DNA from: Actinokineospora pegani
Lineage (GTDB): Bacteria > Actinomycetota > Actinomycetes > Mycobacteriales > Pseudonocardiaceae
Reading direction: 5' to 3'
Assembly: GCF_009745975.1 (NCBI RefSeq)
Contig: NZ_WHOL01000117.1
Coordinates: forward strand, 124,001-188,000
DNA: 64,000 bases
Both the position numbers and the translations under genes were made by a program. Below the pieces are notes generated by a model that saw nothing but the letters and a program-made list of their open reading frames with translations, was not told the DNA's origin and did no database searches. Below are positions 21,645 to 28,431 of this stretch, one piece after another. Each line of letters begins with the position of its first letter. Within the stretch, counting starts at the first letter, position 1.

Positions 21645-21674
21645 ACAGTACGCCCCCGGTTCTCGACGCTCCAA
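21645..21674 (-). promoter_or_regulatory. Candidate promoter of rplJL
   Basis: On the minus strand TTGGAG (21674-21669) and TACTGT (21650-21645) are separated by 18 bases, placing the start of the L10 leader a few bases downstream. The -35 hexamer TTGGAG is the same as in the promoter I propose for the tRNA-Thr/Met operon. It lies within 15 bases of the start of the divergent plus-strand gene. Confidence 0.5.
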
Positions 21675-21687
21675 ATCGGGTCACGGC

Positions 21688-22509
21688 ATGATGGTCGCCG
21701 TGGCCGACAACCAGCGTCCCGAGGAGCCCGACTCCCAGCCGCCCGCGCGCCACCCCGGCCCGCAGGTGCCCGCACCGCCGCCCGTCCCGCCCCAGGAGCA
21801 GCCGCAGGTGGTGCCGGGCCAGGTCGTGCCGGGCCCCGCGCTGACGCCGGACGAGGCCGAGCGCTTCCGGCAGTTCCAGGAGTTCCAGCGCTACCAGGAG
21901 TGGCAGCGCTCCTCGCAGTTCGGCGCCCCCGACTCCGACCCCGCCGAGCCCAGGCCCCGCCGCGCAGGCCGCCCGCTGTGGCGCAAGGTGCTGCTGTCCA
22001 AGTGGTTCCGCCGGGCCATCTACCTGCTGGTGGCCGTCCTGCTGCTCAACTGGGCCTACGAGAAGTACTTCGGCGGCCCGGACGAGGACCTGCCCGCCAG
22101 CCAGACCGGCGGCGGCAAGACCGAGCGCACCGTGCTGTTCGCGACCAACCCGAAGGAGGCCGTCCGCGCCTTCTACGACAACGTCGCCCAGGAGACCCTC
22201 CCCGACGCCTGCACCCGCTTCGCCACCGAGCAGGTCGCCCAGTCCTTCGCCACCCACTTCAACGCCCCCGACTGCGACACCGCCGTCAAGCGCTTGCACA
22301 CCCAGGTAACCAGCAAGAACAACTACGCCGAGGTCTACTTCCCGACCAGGGTCAGCCTCGTGCCCGACGCCGACGGCGAGGTGCGCGTCAGCAGTTGCGA
22401 CCTGGAGGTCAGCAGCGGCCCCCGGCTGGGCGTGTTCACCGTCAAGGAGATCGACAACTCCCGGGCGGGCCAGTGGACGATCGTCCGGCACGAGCGCGAG
22501 TCCTGCTGA
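21688..22509 (+). CDS. Single-pass membrane protein with Pro-rich cytoplasmic tail, unknown function
   Basis: I do not recognise this 273-residue protein. A Pro/Gln-rich tail (~1-60, PPPVPPQEQPQVVPGQVVPG) is followed by a Gln/Arg/Glu helix (FRQFQEFQRYQEWQ), a basic patch and one membrane helix at about 111-127 (AIYLLVAVLLLNWAYE). The outer domain of ~140 residues has an NTF2-like start (PKEAVRAFYDNVAQETLPDACTRF) and three more cysteines, likely disulfides. The tail plus outer domain layout resembles the first gene of this window (24-632), and both may belong to a wider actinobacterial envelope family. It diverges from rplJ. Upstream of the ATG at 21688 there is no clear Shine-Dalgarno, so it may be leaderless or start at the GTG at 21700. 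Confidence 0.7.
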   Translation: MMVAVADNQRPEEPDSQPPARHPGPQVPAPPPVPPQEQPQVVPGQVVPGPALTPDEAERFRQFQEFQRYQEWQRSSQFGAPDSDPAEPRPRRAGRPLWRKVLLSKWFRRAIYLLVAVLLLNWAYEKYFGGPDEDLPASQTGGGKTERTVLFATNPKEAVRAFYDNVAQETLPDACTRFATEQVAQSFATHFNAPDCDTAVKRLHTQVTSKNNYAEVYFPTRVSLVPDADGEVRVSSCDLEVSSGPRLGVFTVKEIDNSRAGQWTIVRHERESC

Positions 22510-22527
22510 GGACCCCCACCGCGGAAA

Positions 22528-22565
22528 CGGAAGAGGGCGGTCCCGACCGGGACCGCCCTCTTCCG
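22528..22565. terminator. Bidirectional terminator between converging genes
   Basis: CGGAAGAGGGCGGTCCC (22528-22544) and GGGACCGCCCTCTTCCG (22549-22565) form a perfect 17-base stem with a four-base loop. It lies between the plus-strand membrane protein and the end of rplA on the minus strand, and can serve both. Confidence 0.9.
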
Positions 22566-22586
22566 TCGTTCAGCAGTTCAGCGACG

Positions 22587-23312
22587 TCACGCCGTGCCCG
22601 CGGTGTCCTCCTCGAGGAGGTTGCGGGTGCGCGCCGGGTCGACCGGGATGCCGGGGCCCATGGTGGTGGAGAAGGTGATCTTCTTCAGGTAGCGGCCCTT
22701 GGCCGCCGACGGCTTGGCCCGCAGGATCTCGTCCAGGGCGGCCGCGTAGTTCTCGACCAGCTTCTCCTTGTCGAAGGAGACCTTGCCGATGACCAGGTGC
22801 AGGTTGGCCTGCTTGTCGACGCGGAAGTTGATCTTTCCGCCCTTGATGTCCGCGACGGCCTTGGTGACGTCGGGGGTCACGGTGCCGGTCTTGGGGTTGG
22901 GCATCAGGCCGCGCGGGCCGAGGATGCGGGCGATGCGACCGACCTTGGCCATCTGGTCGGGGGTGGCGATCGCCGCGTCGAAGTCGAGCCAGCCGCCCTG
23001 GATGCGGGCGATGAGCTCGTCGGAGCCCACGGCGTCGGCACCGGCGGCCTCGGCCTCGGTGGCCTTGTCGCCGGTGGCGAAGACGATGACGCGGGCGGTC
23101 TTGCCGGTGCCGTGCGGCAGGTTGACGGTGCCGCGGACCATCTGGTCGGCCTTGCGGGGGTCGACCCCGATGCGGATCGCGACCTCGACGGTGGCGTCCA
23201 GCTTGACCTTCGAGGTGTCCTTGGCCAGGGTGGCCGCCTCGAGCGGGCTGTACAGGTTCGCCTTGTCGATCAGTTCCGCCGCCTGGCGGTAAGCCTTGCT
23301 GCGCTTTGCCAT
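22587..23312 (-). CDS. rplA: Ribosomal protein uL1
   Basis: uL1 has 241 residues and binds 23S rRNA at the mobile L1 stalk where deacylated tRNA leaves the E site. The family signature is visible: [46 protein letters not shown] and the RNA-binding [26 protein letters not shown] lies before the ATG at 23312. It follows rplK by a 118-base gap on the same strand. L1 often represses the rplKA mRNA by mimicry of its rRNA site; the gap before rplA is GC-rich but I cannot point to a specific L1 site. Confidence 0.98.
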   Translation of the reverse strand: MAKRSKAYRQAAELIDKANLYSPLEAATLAKDTSKVKLDATVEVAIRIGVDPRKADQMVRGTVNLPHGTGKTARVIVFATGDKATEAEAAGADAVGSDELIARIQGGWLDFDAAIATPDQMAKVGRIARILGPRGLMPNPKTGTVTPDVTKAVADIKGGKINFRVDKQANLHLVIGKVSFDKEKLVENYAAALDEILRAKPSAAKGRYLKKITFSTTMGPGIPVDPARTRNLLEEDTAGTA

Positions 23313-23430
23313 TGCTGTTCCTCTGGTAAGTCCTGGAGTGCGGCCCGGGACAGGAGAACCGGGTGCCGCTGATCAGTCGTGGTGCGGGCCAGCGCCTGGC
23401 CCTCCCACACGTGCTCTGGGCGGAGCGGTC

Positions 23431-23862
23431 CTACTCGACCGTGATGCCCATCGAGCGGGCGGTGCCCGCGATGATCTTGGCGGCCTGGTCGACGTCGATC
23501 GCGTTGAGGTCGGCCTTCTTGGTCTCGGCGATCTCGCGCACCTGGTCCCAGGTCACCTTGGCGACCTTCTTCACGTGCGGCTCCGGCGAGCCCTTCTCCA
23601 CGCCTGCGGCCTTGAGCAGCAGCTTCGCCGCGGGCGGGGTCTTGAGCTTGAAGTCGAACGAGCGGTCCTCGAACACGGAGATCTCGACCGGCACGACCTG
23701 CCCGCGCTGCGACTCGGTCGCGGCGTTGTAGGCCTTGCAGAACTCCATGATGTTGACGCCGTGCTGGCCCAGCGCGGGGCCGACGGGCGGGGCCGGGTTG
23801 GCCAGGCCCGCCTTGATCTGCAGCTTGATGATCGCTGCGAGCTTCTTCTTCTTGGGAGGCAT
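23431..23862 (-). CDS. rplK: Ribosomal protein uL11
   Basis: uL11 is 143 residues and forms the base of the GTPase-associated centre, where it affects factor binding and the stringent response. The N-terminal domain has the proline-rich [29 protein letters not shown], which binds thiostrepton-type antibiotics together with 23S rRNA. The C-terminal rRNA-binding domain ends in [10 protein letters not shown]. The gene follows nusG by 111 bases and precedes rplA, the standard order. Confidence 0.98.
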   Translation of the reverse strand: MPPKKKKLAAIIKLQIKAGLANPAPPVGPALGQHGVNIMEFCKAYNAATESQRGQVVPVEISVFEDRSFDFKLKTPPAAKLLLKAAGVEKGSPEPHVKKVAKVTWDQVREIAETKKADLNAIDVDQAAKIIAGTARSMGITVE

Positions 23863-23973
23863 CTCTCCGGCTTTCTGTTCCTATCGGTGGTGGCGACTCG
23901 CGCCACGGGGTCCGGACCCGGCGAATGGCTGCGCCGGGTCCGGCCGTCCGGTCCCCGCTCGAGCGGGAGCCGG

Positions 23974-24849
<876 letters not shown>

Positions 24850-24897
24850 TCAGTACATCCACGGCCCCGGCGCGCGACACGCGGCCAGCGGCGCGGC

Positions 24898-25344
24898 TCA
24901 GCCGAACAGCCAGGAGACGCCTTGGCCGAGGGCGAGGTCGAGACCGGAGATCAGCGCCACCATGAAGGCCACGAAGACCAGCACCACGGCGGTGTAGGTG
25001 ACCATCTGCTTGCGCGTCGGCCAGATGACCTTGCGCAGTTCGGCGACGACCTCGCGGAGGAACCGGAAGATCCGGGAGAAGAACCCGACCTTCTCCGGCT
25101 TGCGCTCGCGGCTCGGGGTGGGGCGGCTCTTCTTGGCCTTGCCGGACTTCTCCGCGTCGGACGGCTTGGCCTTGCCCTCGGGGCGGACGACCGGGACCTT
25201 CTCGGTCTGCGGACCACCGTCGTCGTCCTTGGGGTTGGACGAGGCCGGGCGGCTGGTCCCGCGGCGCTCACGCCGGGAAGCGGCGCTGGACGGACGGGGG
25301 GCGTCGTCCTGCTGCCCCTCTTCCCGGTCCTTGTCCTCAGCCAC
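24898..25344 (-). CDS. secE: Preprotein translocase subunit SecE
   Basis: SecE is 148 residues from a GTG at 25344 with GGAGGAC six bases upstream. The long charged N-terminus (~90 residues) is usual in actinobacteria. The conserved part is the amphipathic helix [26 protein letters not shown] followed by one membrane segment ([20 protein letters not shown]). SecE clamps the two halves of SecY in the membrane. It sits between tRNA-Trp and nusG, as in other actinobacteria. Confidence 0.96.
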   Translation of the reverse strand: MAEDKDREEGQQDDAPRPSSAASRRERRGTSRPASSNPKDDDGGPQTEKVPVVRPEGKAKPSDAEKSGKAKKSRPTPSRERKPEKVGFFSRIFRFLREVVAELRKVIWPTRKQMVTYTAVVLVFVAFMVALISGLDLALGQGVSWLFG

Positions 25345-25432
25345 GCCAGTCCTCCACTCGGTGGGTGTTTGTGGTCGTCGGGGCCCGCTGAAGACCCTGT
25401 CTCAAGTCCTCAGCGAGCCCCGACGTCAAACG

Positions 25433-25505
<73 letters not shown>

Positions 25506-25687
25506 CCGCGACCCGGGGGTCGCGACCGACGCACCTGACGAACCCAGCTTAGCCTGCTCGCGCGAGCCAGTGGGCACCAGGTGGTCCCGAGTACGGGAGC
25601 ATACGGCACCCGGTGGGTGGCCTCGCAACCGAGTACCACCCCACCGGCCGCCGAACGCGTGATCCAGTACCCGGCCCCCGCCGTGGC

Positions 25688-25719
25688 GGCGCCCTCCCCG
25701 ACAGGTCGGGGACGGCGCC
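25688..25719 (-). terminator. Hairpin after the aminotransferase gene
   Basis: GGCGCC (25688-25693) pairs with GGCGCC (25714-25719) and the inner arms TCCCCGAC/GTCGGGGA extend the stem to about 14 pairs with one mismatch. It lies 17 bases after the aminotransferase stop. There is no T-run, so it is an intrinsic terminator only in the loose actinobacterial sense. Confidence 0.5.
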
Positions 25720-25735
25720 GGGCGGGGGCGGGGTG

Positions 25736-26827
25736 TCACAGCGAGGCGAGCGCGTCGGCGAGCCGCCGGACGCCCTCCTCGACCTTGTCCGTGGTGACAC
25801 CGGAGTACGCGAGGCGGGCGCTCGACGTGCCGCCCTCGAGCAGGAAGTCGGTGCCCTTGACGAAGGTCACCCCGCGCTCCTCGGCCGCGACGAGCAGCTT
25901 GGCCACGTCGACGCCGTCGGGCAGGTCCACCCACATGAAGTAGCCACCGTCGGGAGCGGTGAACTTCGCGTCCGGGATGTGCTTGCCCAGCGCGGTGGTC
26001 AGCACCGCGACCCGCTCGGCCAGCGCGGCGTTCACCTTGGCCACCGCGCGGTCGAGGCCGCCGCTGGCCAGGAACTGGTACACCACGGCCTGGGCGAACA
26101 TGTTGGGCGAGATGTAGGTGTTGGTCGCCCGCACCCGGATCTTGGCGATCAGGTCGGCCGGGCCGACCAGGTAGCCGATGCGCACGCCGGGCGCGACGGT
26201 CTTGGAGAAGGAGCTGGCGTAGACCACGCGCCCCTTGCCCGCGTCGAGCTCCAGCATCGTCGGCAGCGGCTCGCCCGCGAACCGGATCTGCACGTACGGG
26301 TCGTCCTCGAAGATGACGAAGTCGTACTGCTCGGCCAGCTCCAGCAGCCGCTGCCGCTTGGGCAGGGTCAGCGTGTACCCGGCCGGGTTCTGGAAGTTGG
26401 GGATGATGTGGGCGAACGTCGGCCGCAGCCCGCCCTCGAGCAGGCCCGCGAGCTCGTCGACGTCGATGCCGTCGAGGTCGAGCGAGACCGGGGTGATCGC
26501 CGCGCCGCGCTGCTTGAGGCCCAGCAGCGTGCGGTCGTAGGTCGGGCGCTCGACGACGACCGGCTCGCCGCTGACGACGAGCTGGTCGAACAGGAAGGCG
26601 TCGGCCTGCATGGAGCCGTTGGTGACCAGCACCTGCTCCTCGGCGACGCCGTGCCGCTCGGCCAGCAGCTTGCGCAGCTTGGGGTAGCCGATGGCGGTGC
26701 CGTAGCCCAGCGCGCCGCCGGGGTCTTCGGACAGGGCAGCGTCGGTGGCCGCCTTGAGCCCCTCGACATCGATGATGTCGAGGGAGGGGGCGCCGCGCGC
26801 GAACGAGATGAGGTCGGAAGCCGTCAC
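25736..26827 (-). CDS. PLP-dependent aminotransferase, class I/II (2-aminoadipate aminotransferase-like)
   Basis: This 363-residue protein has the fold-type I aminotransferase pattern. There is the N-terminal FARGAPSLDII, GYGTAIGYPKLRKLLAERHG, VTNGSMQADAFLFDQLV for cofactor phosphate binding, IIPNFQNPAGYTL with the Asn-Pro that faces PLP, FEDDPYVQIRF with the Asp that binds the pyridine nitrogen, and YASSFSKTVAPGVRIGYLVG with the Schiff-base Lys. It most resembles the free-standing MocR-type or LysN-like aminotransferases; the amino-acid substrate cannot be read from sequence. It starts at a GTG at 26827. It lies 25 bases downstream of the dehydratase gene in the same direction and may be co-transcribed with it, with no obvious metabolic link. 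Confidence 0.88.
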   Translation of the reverse strand: MTASDLISFARGAPSLDIIDVEGLKAATDAALSEDPGGALGYGTAIGYPKLRKLLAERHGVAEEQVLVTNGSMQADAFLFDQLVVSGEPVVVERPTYDRTLLGLKQRGAAITPVSLDLDGIDVDELAGLLEGGLRPTFAHIIPNFQNPAGYTLTLPKRQRLLELAEQYDFVIFEDDPYVQIRFAGEPLPTMLELDAGKGRVVYASSFSKTVAPGVRIGYLVGPADLIAKIRVRATNTYISPNMFAQAVVYQFLASGGLDRAVAKVNAALAERVAVLTTALGKHIPDAKFTAPDGGYFMWVDLPDGVDVAKLLVAAEERGVTFVKGTDFLLEGGTSSARLAYSGVTTDKVEEGVRRLADALASL

Positions 26828-26852
26828 GCCTGCCGAGGCTAGTCCCGGGCGG

Positions 26853-27263
26853 TCAGCCCGCCTCAGTGGGGCGGACGACGGCCTGGGCCCTGCCCAGCAC
26901 GGTCTTGCCGTCGAACCGGGCGGTGATGTCGACCCGGAGGTCGCCGTTGTCCAGCACGGCGCCGACCTTCGCGGACAGCTCGACCAGCGCGCCCTTGTCG
27001 TCGTCGGGCACGACGACGGGCCGGGTGAAGCGGGCGGTGTAGCTGACCAGCGCCCCGAGCTCGGCCTGGGTCACGACCCGGCCCGCGACCGCCATCGTCA
27101 GCATCCCGTGCGCGATGACGTCCGGGAGGCCGACCTCCCCGGCGAACCGCCCGTTCCAGTGGATCGGGTTGAAGTCCAGCGAGGCGCCCGCGTACCTGAC
27201 CAGGTCGGCGCGGGTGAGCCGGACCTCGAGCGGCTCGAGCTCGAACCCCTTGTGCACGCTCAT
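26853..27263 (-). CDS. hadB: MaoC-like hotdog dehydratase (HadB-like)
   Basis: The 136-residue single hotdog domain contains the hydratase-2 motif: ASLDFNPIHWNGRFAGEVGLPDVIAHGMLTM, whose Asp and His are the catalytic pair in R-specific enoyl-acyl hydratases. In mycobacteria the equivalent gene, also found between rpmG and tRNA-Trp/secE, encodes HadB, the catalytic subunit of (3R)-hydroxyacyl-ACP dehydratase. It overlaps the upstream partner gene by an ATGA junction, so the two proteins probably form a heterodimer. If the host lacks mycolic acids, which I cannot tell from this window, the pair would act on other acyl chains. Confidence 0.85.
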   Translation of the reverse strand: MSVHKGFELEPLEVRLTRADLVRYAGASLDFNPIHWNGRFAGEVGLPDVIAHGMLTMAVAGRVVTQAELGALVSYTARFTRPVVVPDDDKGALVELSAKVGAVLDNGDLRVDITARFDGKTVLGRAQAVVRPTEAG

Positions 27264-27715
27264 CCCGCCGCCTCCGCGTCGCGCACGACCAACTGCGCCC
27301 TGGCCGTGACCCGGGGCGCGCCGTCCACTGTGGCGATCTCCGCGCGCAGGGTGATGAAGTCGTTCCCGGCGCGGTGCATGATCGCCTCGATCGAGGCCGT
27401 GGTCACCAACCGGTCGCCCGCGACGACCGGGGAGTGGTACTCGAAGCTCTGGTCCCCGTGCACCATCCGGCTGTAGTCCAGGCCCAGCTTGGGGTCGGTG
27501 ACGATGGTGTTGATCAAGTTCAGGTTCATGATCGTGGTGAACGTGGGCGGGGCGGTCACGTCCGGGTGCCCGGCCGCGCGGGCGGCCGCCGGGTCGCGGT
27601 GCACGGGGTTGGTGTCCCCGATCGCCTCGACGAACTCCAGGATCTTCGCCCGCCCCACCTCGTAGACGGGCGCGGGCGGGTACGTGCGCCCCACGAACGA
27701 CTGGTCAAGTGCCAC
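27260..27715 (-). CDS. FAS1-like dehydratase-domain protein, partner of the HadB-like protein
   Basis: This 151-residue hotdog protein starts at a GTG at 27715 with weak Shine-Dalgarno signal. It contains AIGDTNPVHRDPAAARAAGHPDVTAPPTF, the N-terminal MaoC dehydratase pattern, and FEYHSPVVAGDRLVTTASIEAI, the second strand pair of the fold. In the equivalent mycobacterial position lie hadA/hadC, the non-catalytic partners that hold the acyl chain for HadB. Here only two genes exist, so this one may stand for both. The ATGA overlap with the next gene fits a 1:1 complex. Whether it is closer to HadA or HadC cannot be settled here. Confidence 0.8.
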   Translation of the reverse strand: MALDQSFVGRTYPPAPVYEVGRAKILEFVEAIGDTNPVHRDPAAARAAGHPDVTAPPTFTTIMNLNLINTIVTDPKLGLDYSRMVHGDQSFEYHSPVVAGDRLVTTASIEAIMHRAGNDFITLRAEIATVDGAPRVTARAQLVVRDAEAAG

Positions 27716-27750
27716 CCCGGCACCCTATCGAGGAGGCTCCGAGAACGACG

Positions 27751-27783
27751 AAAGCCGCCCTCGCGCGGTGGCGAGAGCGGCTT
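27751..27783 (-). terminator. Terminator after rpmG
   Basis: AAGCCGC-C-CTCGC (27752-27764) pairs with GCGAG-A-GCGGCTT (27771-27783) around a six-base loop. On the minus strand the stem ends in GGCTTTCGTCGTT, a T-rich tail. It sits 22 bases after the rpmG stop and ~35 bases before the hotdog protein gene. Confidence 0.7.
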
Positions 27784-27804
27784 GGTCGGCGGGACCCGGT
27801 GCGG

Positions 27805-27969
27805 TCAGCGGGTCTCCTTGTGGAGCTGGTGGTTGCCGCAGTTCGGGCAGAACTTCTTCAGCTCCACGCGGTCCGGGTCGTTGCGCCGGTTCTTCTTGGT
27901 GATGTAGTTGCGGTGCTTGCAGCTCTCACACGCGAGCGTGATCTTCGGCCGCACGTCAGTAGAAGCCAC
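27805..27969 (-). CDS. rpmG: Ribosomal protein bL33 (zinc-binding form)
   Basis: This 54-residue gene starts at a GTG at 27969 with AAAGG about seven bases upstream and ends in a TGA at 27807-27805. It begins [17 protein letters not shown] and ends QLHKETR. Both CxxC pairs (CESC and CPNC) are present, so this is the zinc-containing bL33. The central [19 protein letters not shown] is the family hallmark. In mycobacteria rpmG lies at the same place, next to the had genes. Zinc-free paralogues often replace this form under zinc limitation; none is seen in this window. Confidence 0.95.
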   Translation of the reverse strand: MASTDVRPKITLACESCKHRNYITKKNRRNDPDRVELKKFCPNCGNHQLHKETR

Positions 27970-28059
27970 AGCAATGCCTTTCGTAACCGATGACCGCGAG
28001 GACGCCCACGCGGTCGGAGGTCCGGGGTTGCCCCCGGGGGACCGGGGGTCGCCCCCCGG

Positions 28060-28065
28060 ATATTA
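28060..28065 (-). promoter_or_regulatory. Possible -10 box of an rpmG promoter
   Basis: TAATAT (28065-28060, minus strand) stands out in an otherwise GC-rich 147-base gap between tRNA-Met and rpmG. It would give a leader of ~90 bases rich in CCCCCGGG inverted repeats. No -35 match is visible at 16-19 bases, so this is tentative. Confidence 0.3.
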
Positions 28066-28116
28066 CTGCGAATCAGCCCGGCCAGCGCTTTCCGCTGGCA
28101 CAGCTCACCCACTGAG

Positions 28117-28189
28117 TAGCGACGGCCGGACTTGAACCGGCGACACAACGATTATGAGCCGTTTGCTCTACCAACTGAGCTACGCCGCT
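28117..28189 (-). tRNA. metT: tRNA-Met (anticodon CAT, elongator type)
   Basis: The acceptor AGCGGCG (28189-28183) pairs with CGTCGCT (28124-28118) through one G-U pair; the discriminator is A. The anticodon loop contains CAT. The first acceptor pair is A-U, unlike the mismatched 1-72 pair of initiator tRNA, so this is the elongator. CCA is not encoded. Confidence 0.95.
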
Positions 28190-28273
28190 TCGTGTCTTGC
28201 ACCTTGCATCCTACATGGCTTAAGCCGCGACTACACCGCAATACTTCCGGTGTCACCGCGGCTTGAACCAGCG

Positions 28274-28346
28274 AGCCCCTTTACGGAATCGAACCGTAGA
28301 CCTTCTCCTTACCATGGAGACGCTCTGCCGACTGAGCTAAAGGGGC
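28274..28346 (-). tRNA. thrT: tRNA-Thr (anticodon GGT)
   Basis: The acceptor GCCCCTT (28346-28340) pairs with AAGGGGC (28281-28275), discriminator U. The anticodon stem GTCTCC/GGAGAA holds loop ATGGTAA with anticodon GGT. It precedes tRNA-Met by 84 bases on the same strand; the two are probably one transcript. Confidence 0.95.
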
Positions 28347-28389
28347 AGGTCTTCCTTGCAGCGCCTTGGTTTCCCTGGCGACGTGGAGA

Positions 28390-28418
28390 ACCATACACGG
28401 TCGTGCGCGGGGCTCCAA
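28390..28418 (-). promoter_or_regulatory. Promoter of the tRNA-Thr/tRNA-Met operon
   Basis: On the minus strand TTGGAG (28418-28413) and TATGGT (28395-28390) are exactly 17 bases apart, and the tRNA-Thr 5' end lies 43 bases downstream of the -10. The same -10 TATGGT precedes tRNA-Tyr, and the same -35 precedes rplJ, which supports a shared strong housekeeping promoter type. Confidence 0.65.
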
Positions 28419-28431
28419 AACGGGGGTCCCC

